NCBI GenBank assembly: GCA_026122915.1
Contig: JAGIXO010000095.1
Coordinates: forward strand, 1 to 6,436
Length of the DNA stretch: 6,436 nucleotides
Reading direction: 5' to 3'
Source of the DNA: Candidatus Electronema nielsenii
GTDB lineage: Bacteria > Desulfobacterota > Desulfobulbia > Desulfobulbales > Desulfobulbaceae
The translations under genes were made by a program, and so were the position numbers. The notes below the pieces were generated by a model. That model saw only the letters and a list, made by a program, of their open reading frames with translations, was not told the DNA's origin and did no database searches. The stretch's first letter is position 1, and the number at the start of each line of letters is the position of its first letter. This document shows, piece by piece, positions 4,823 to 6,436 of the stretch.

Positions 4823-6327
4823 TTTCAGAACACGAGAATCTTCCTGTCCAAGCTGTTCTTGCCTTCTTTTCTAACGGTCTTTTAGACAAACTGGCCGCTG
4901 TTCGTCGCGAAGTAGGTGGTGAAATCTATCTTGTCGGCGGCACAGTGCGCGATTTGCTCCTTGATCGGCAGCCCGGTGATTTAGATTTGACCGTCTCTAT
5001 CCAGCCGAAGTGCTGGGCCGAGCGACTGCGGCAGCTTACCGGCGGGGCTTGCGTCAAATTGGGTCGAGAGGAAGAGACCTTCCGCATTGTCACGCCCCAG
5101 AATGTGGTGATTGATTTCTCCGGCTTCCGTTTAGGCGCGGTCTGCATTGAAGATGACCTGCGCCGCCGCGATTTGACCGTCAACGCTCTGGCTGCGCCGC
5201 TGCATGATTTCCTGTATGACCAAAGCCTTGCCGCTCTGTCGGTGCTTGATCCGACCTGCGGCTTGCATGATCTCGCGCAAGGACGGATTCGGGCGATTTC
5301 TCCGCAGAACCTACTTGACGATCCCCTGCGCCTGCTGCGGGTGTTCCGCTTTGCCGCGTCCCTTGGCTTTGCGATTGAGCCGGAAACGCTGGCGCAGGTG
5401 CGACAGCATTGCCCGCTGATCAGCAAAGTGGCGAAAGAGCGCGTCGCCTATGAGCTGGACGCGATCATGGCCACAAAGCGGGCGCATTCGGCCTTCCTTG
5501 GACTGCGCGGCTGCGGCCTTCTGTGGGAAATTCTGCCGGAACTGCGGGCCGGAGTCGGCATGGCACAACCTGCAAGTCATCATCTTGATGTCTTCGAGCA
5601 TTGCTTAGAAACTCTGCGCCAGATGGAGTTAATATTAGCTGATTTGGATAAGCATTTCTCCGACCGCAGCCCGGTAATGGCAGCCTATTTGGCCGAAGTA
5701 CCGAAACGGACAGTGCAGGTAAAATGGGCGGCTCTGCTTCATGATATCGGCAAGCCTGTTTGTTTTGGCATCAATGCGGAAAAAGACGGGCGAATCACGT
5801 TTCATAATCACGACCTGCGTGGAGCCAGTCTTTTCACTGGAATTTCCCGGCAATTGCGCCGCTCAAAGGAAGACACCGAGGCAACGGCCCGGCTCATTGC
5901 GTGGCACATGCGGCCTTTTTTTCTTGCCAATGATCAGCGGCAGGATAAGCTGACTCTGAAAGCCTGTCTGCGGCTAATCAAAACAGCAGGTGAGCATCTG
6001 CCCGACCTTTTTCTGCTGGCGATGGCCGATGCCTTGGCTGGCAAGGGTGAGGCCAGCCCGGAGGCGATTGAGCAGGAGGTTTCCGGGCTTTTTGCCCTGT
6101 TACTCGACATTGAACGCAATCATGTCGCACCAGTGCAGGCCGCGCCGCCGCTGATCACCGGCCACGACTTAATCACTGAGCTGAACCTTGTTCCCGGCCC
6201 GCTCTTCCGCATCATTTTGGACAAAATTGAAGAGGCGCAGATGGAACACAGCATCAGTAGCCAGGAAGAAGCATTGGTGTTGGCTGCGGTTATTGCTGCC
6301 GAGCCGCAAGGAAAGGAGGAAATATGA
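4819..6327 (+). CDS. Class II tRNA nucleotidyltransferase / poly(A) polymerase family protein with HD domain
   Basis: Enzymes of this family add CCA, or part of it, to tRNA 3' ends or A-tails to RNA, without a nucleic-acid template. In the 502 residues I see the head domain LVGGTVRDLLLD (38-49) with metal-binding D54 and D56 in GDLDL; RRRDLTVNALA (115-125); DDPLRLLRVFRFAASLGF (167-184), whose DDxxR replaces the usual EDxxR that selects the incoming base; and KERVAYEL (206-213). A C-terminal HD phosphohydrolase domain follows: H261, the H308-D309 pair in LLHDIGKP, FHNHD (328-332) and D404. The poly(A)-polymerase signature GRRFRLVHV is absent (GREEETFRIV instead), favouring a CCA-, CC- or A-adding enzyme; sequence alone cannot decide. 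The start ATG overlaps the can stop by four bases, implying coupled translation; no better start is nearby. The gene ends in another ATGA overlap. Confidence 0.93.
   Translation: MISEHENLPVQAVLAFFSNGLLDKLAAVRREVGGEIYLVGGTVRDLLLDRQPGDLDLTVSIQPKCWAERLRQLTGGACVKLGREEETFRIVTPQNVVIDFSGFRLGAVCIEDDLRRRDLTVNALAAPLHDFLYDQSLAALSVLDPTCGLHDLAQGRIRAISPQNLLDDPLRLLRVFRFAASLGFAIEPETLAQVRQHCPLISKVAKERVAYELDAIMATKRAHSAFLGLRGCGLLWEILPELRAGVGMAQPASHHLDVFEHCLETLRQMELILADLDKHFSDRSPVMAAYLAEVPKRTVQVKWAALLHDIGKPVCFGINAEKDGRITFHNHDLRGASLFTGISRQLRRSKEDTEATARLIAWHMRPFFLANDQRQDKLTLKACLRLIKTAGEHLPDLFLLAMADALAGKGEASPEAIEQEVSGLFALLLDIERNHVAPVQAAPPLITGHDLITELNLVPGPLFRIILDKIEEAQMEHSISSQEEALVLAAVIAAEPQGKEEI
6312..6320 (+). promoter_or_regulatory. 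Very strong Shine-Dalgarno AAAGGAGGA at the end of the nucleotidyltransferase gene
   Basis: AAAGGAGGA lies within the last codons of the preceding gene, with GGAGG four bases before an ATG at 6324 that overlaps the TGA stop (ATGA). A near-perfect ribosome site plus a stop-start overlap normally marks the start of the next gene in an operon, so ATG 6324 is probably used even though its frame is very short. Confidence 0.65.
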
Positions 6328-6362
6328 ACCTATCTCAAAATAAATCGAAGCAAAATAACTGA
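6324..6362 (+). CDS. 12-codon frame at a strong start site; short peptide or interrupted start of the next gene
   Basis: From the ATG at 6324 the frame encodes MNLSQNKSKQNN and then meets TGA at 6360-6362. The start signals are excellent, but the product is only 12 residues. After the TGA the same frame stays open to the window end (about 25 codons, with an ATG at 6399), and frame 2, read from 6359, is also open and ends in residues like GQDNQPLE. Possible explanations are a genuine tiny peptide used to couple translation to a downstream gene, a frameshifted or nonsense-interrupted gene, or a sequencing error near the A-rich stretch at 6337-6359. An in-frame UGA read as selenocysteine is possible in principle but nothing else supports it. 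The window ends too soon to decide. Confidence 0.35.
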   Translation: MNLSQNKSKQNN

Positions 6363-6436
6363 ACAAGCAAGTTGCAGAAAAGCCAAGAAATTGCCAAGAT
6401 GACGCTCATACCGGACAGGACAACCAGCCGCTTGAA

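Noticed and set aside
4926..5426. 166-codon minus-strand frame inside the nucleotidyltransferase gene
   Set aside because: It is Arg/Ser-rich, typical of the antisense of a GC-rich gene, and the plus strand carries every catalytic motif of the family.

Overview
The window carries five well-supported protein genes, one partial reading frame at each end, and no rRNA, tRNA, CRISPR array or insertion sequence that I can see. Mid-range GC with a locally uneven composition, a 'two-CW' cysteine-rich helix-turn-helix protein and a non-enterobacterial omptin suggest a Desulfobacterota genome (Desulfobulbales-like, possibly the cable-bacteria group). That placement is inference from gene content; there is no marker such as 16S rRNA.

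Layout. At 1-144 an AT-rich stretch stays open to a stop just before the first gene and may be the tail of an upstream gene. At 156-344 (+) lies a 62-residue 4-oxalocrotonate tautomerase family protein with the N-terminal proline. One base after its stop comes ligA (346-2355, +), a complete NAD+-dependent DNA ligase. Convergent to ligA, with nine bases between the stops, is a small HTH plus cysteine-rich 'two-CW' protein (2365-2736, -). Upstream of it on the same strand, across about 190 bp containing two small dyads, a candidate promoter and a hairpin/T-run, lies an omptin-family outer-membrane barrel (2928-3899, -). A 293-bp divergent intergenic region (3900-4192) separates it from a beta-class carbonic anhydrase (can, 4193-4822, +). 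That gene overlaps by four bases (ATGA) a 502-residue class II tRNA nucleotidyltransferase/poly(A) polymerase with an HD domain (4819-6327, +). The latter overlaps by ATGA again a strongly ribosome-site-equipped but only 12-codon reading frame (6324-6362), just before the window ends.

How the genes relate. Most are housekeeping: DNA joining (ligA), CO2/bicarbonate conversion (can) and tRNA 3'-end or RNA 3'-tail synthesis (cca/pcnB family). The two rightward pairs, tautomerase-ligA and can-nucleotidyltransferase-short frame, look translationally coupled, although their products share no obvious pathway. The least ordinary items are the omptin, which keeps the catalytic aspartates but has Thr where the catalytic His should be; the two-CW/HTH protein, a family with no known function; the tautomerase, which lacks both substrate-binding arginines; and the interrupted frame at the right end. 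I see no evidence of a multigene novel system such as a defence island or biosynthetic cluster.
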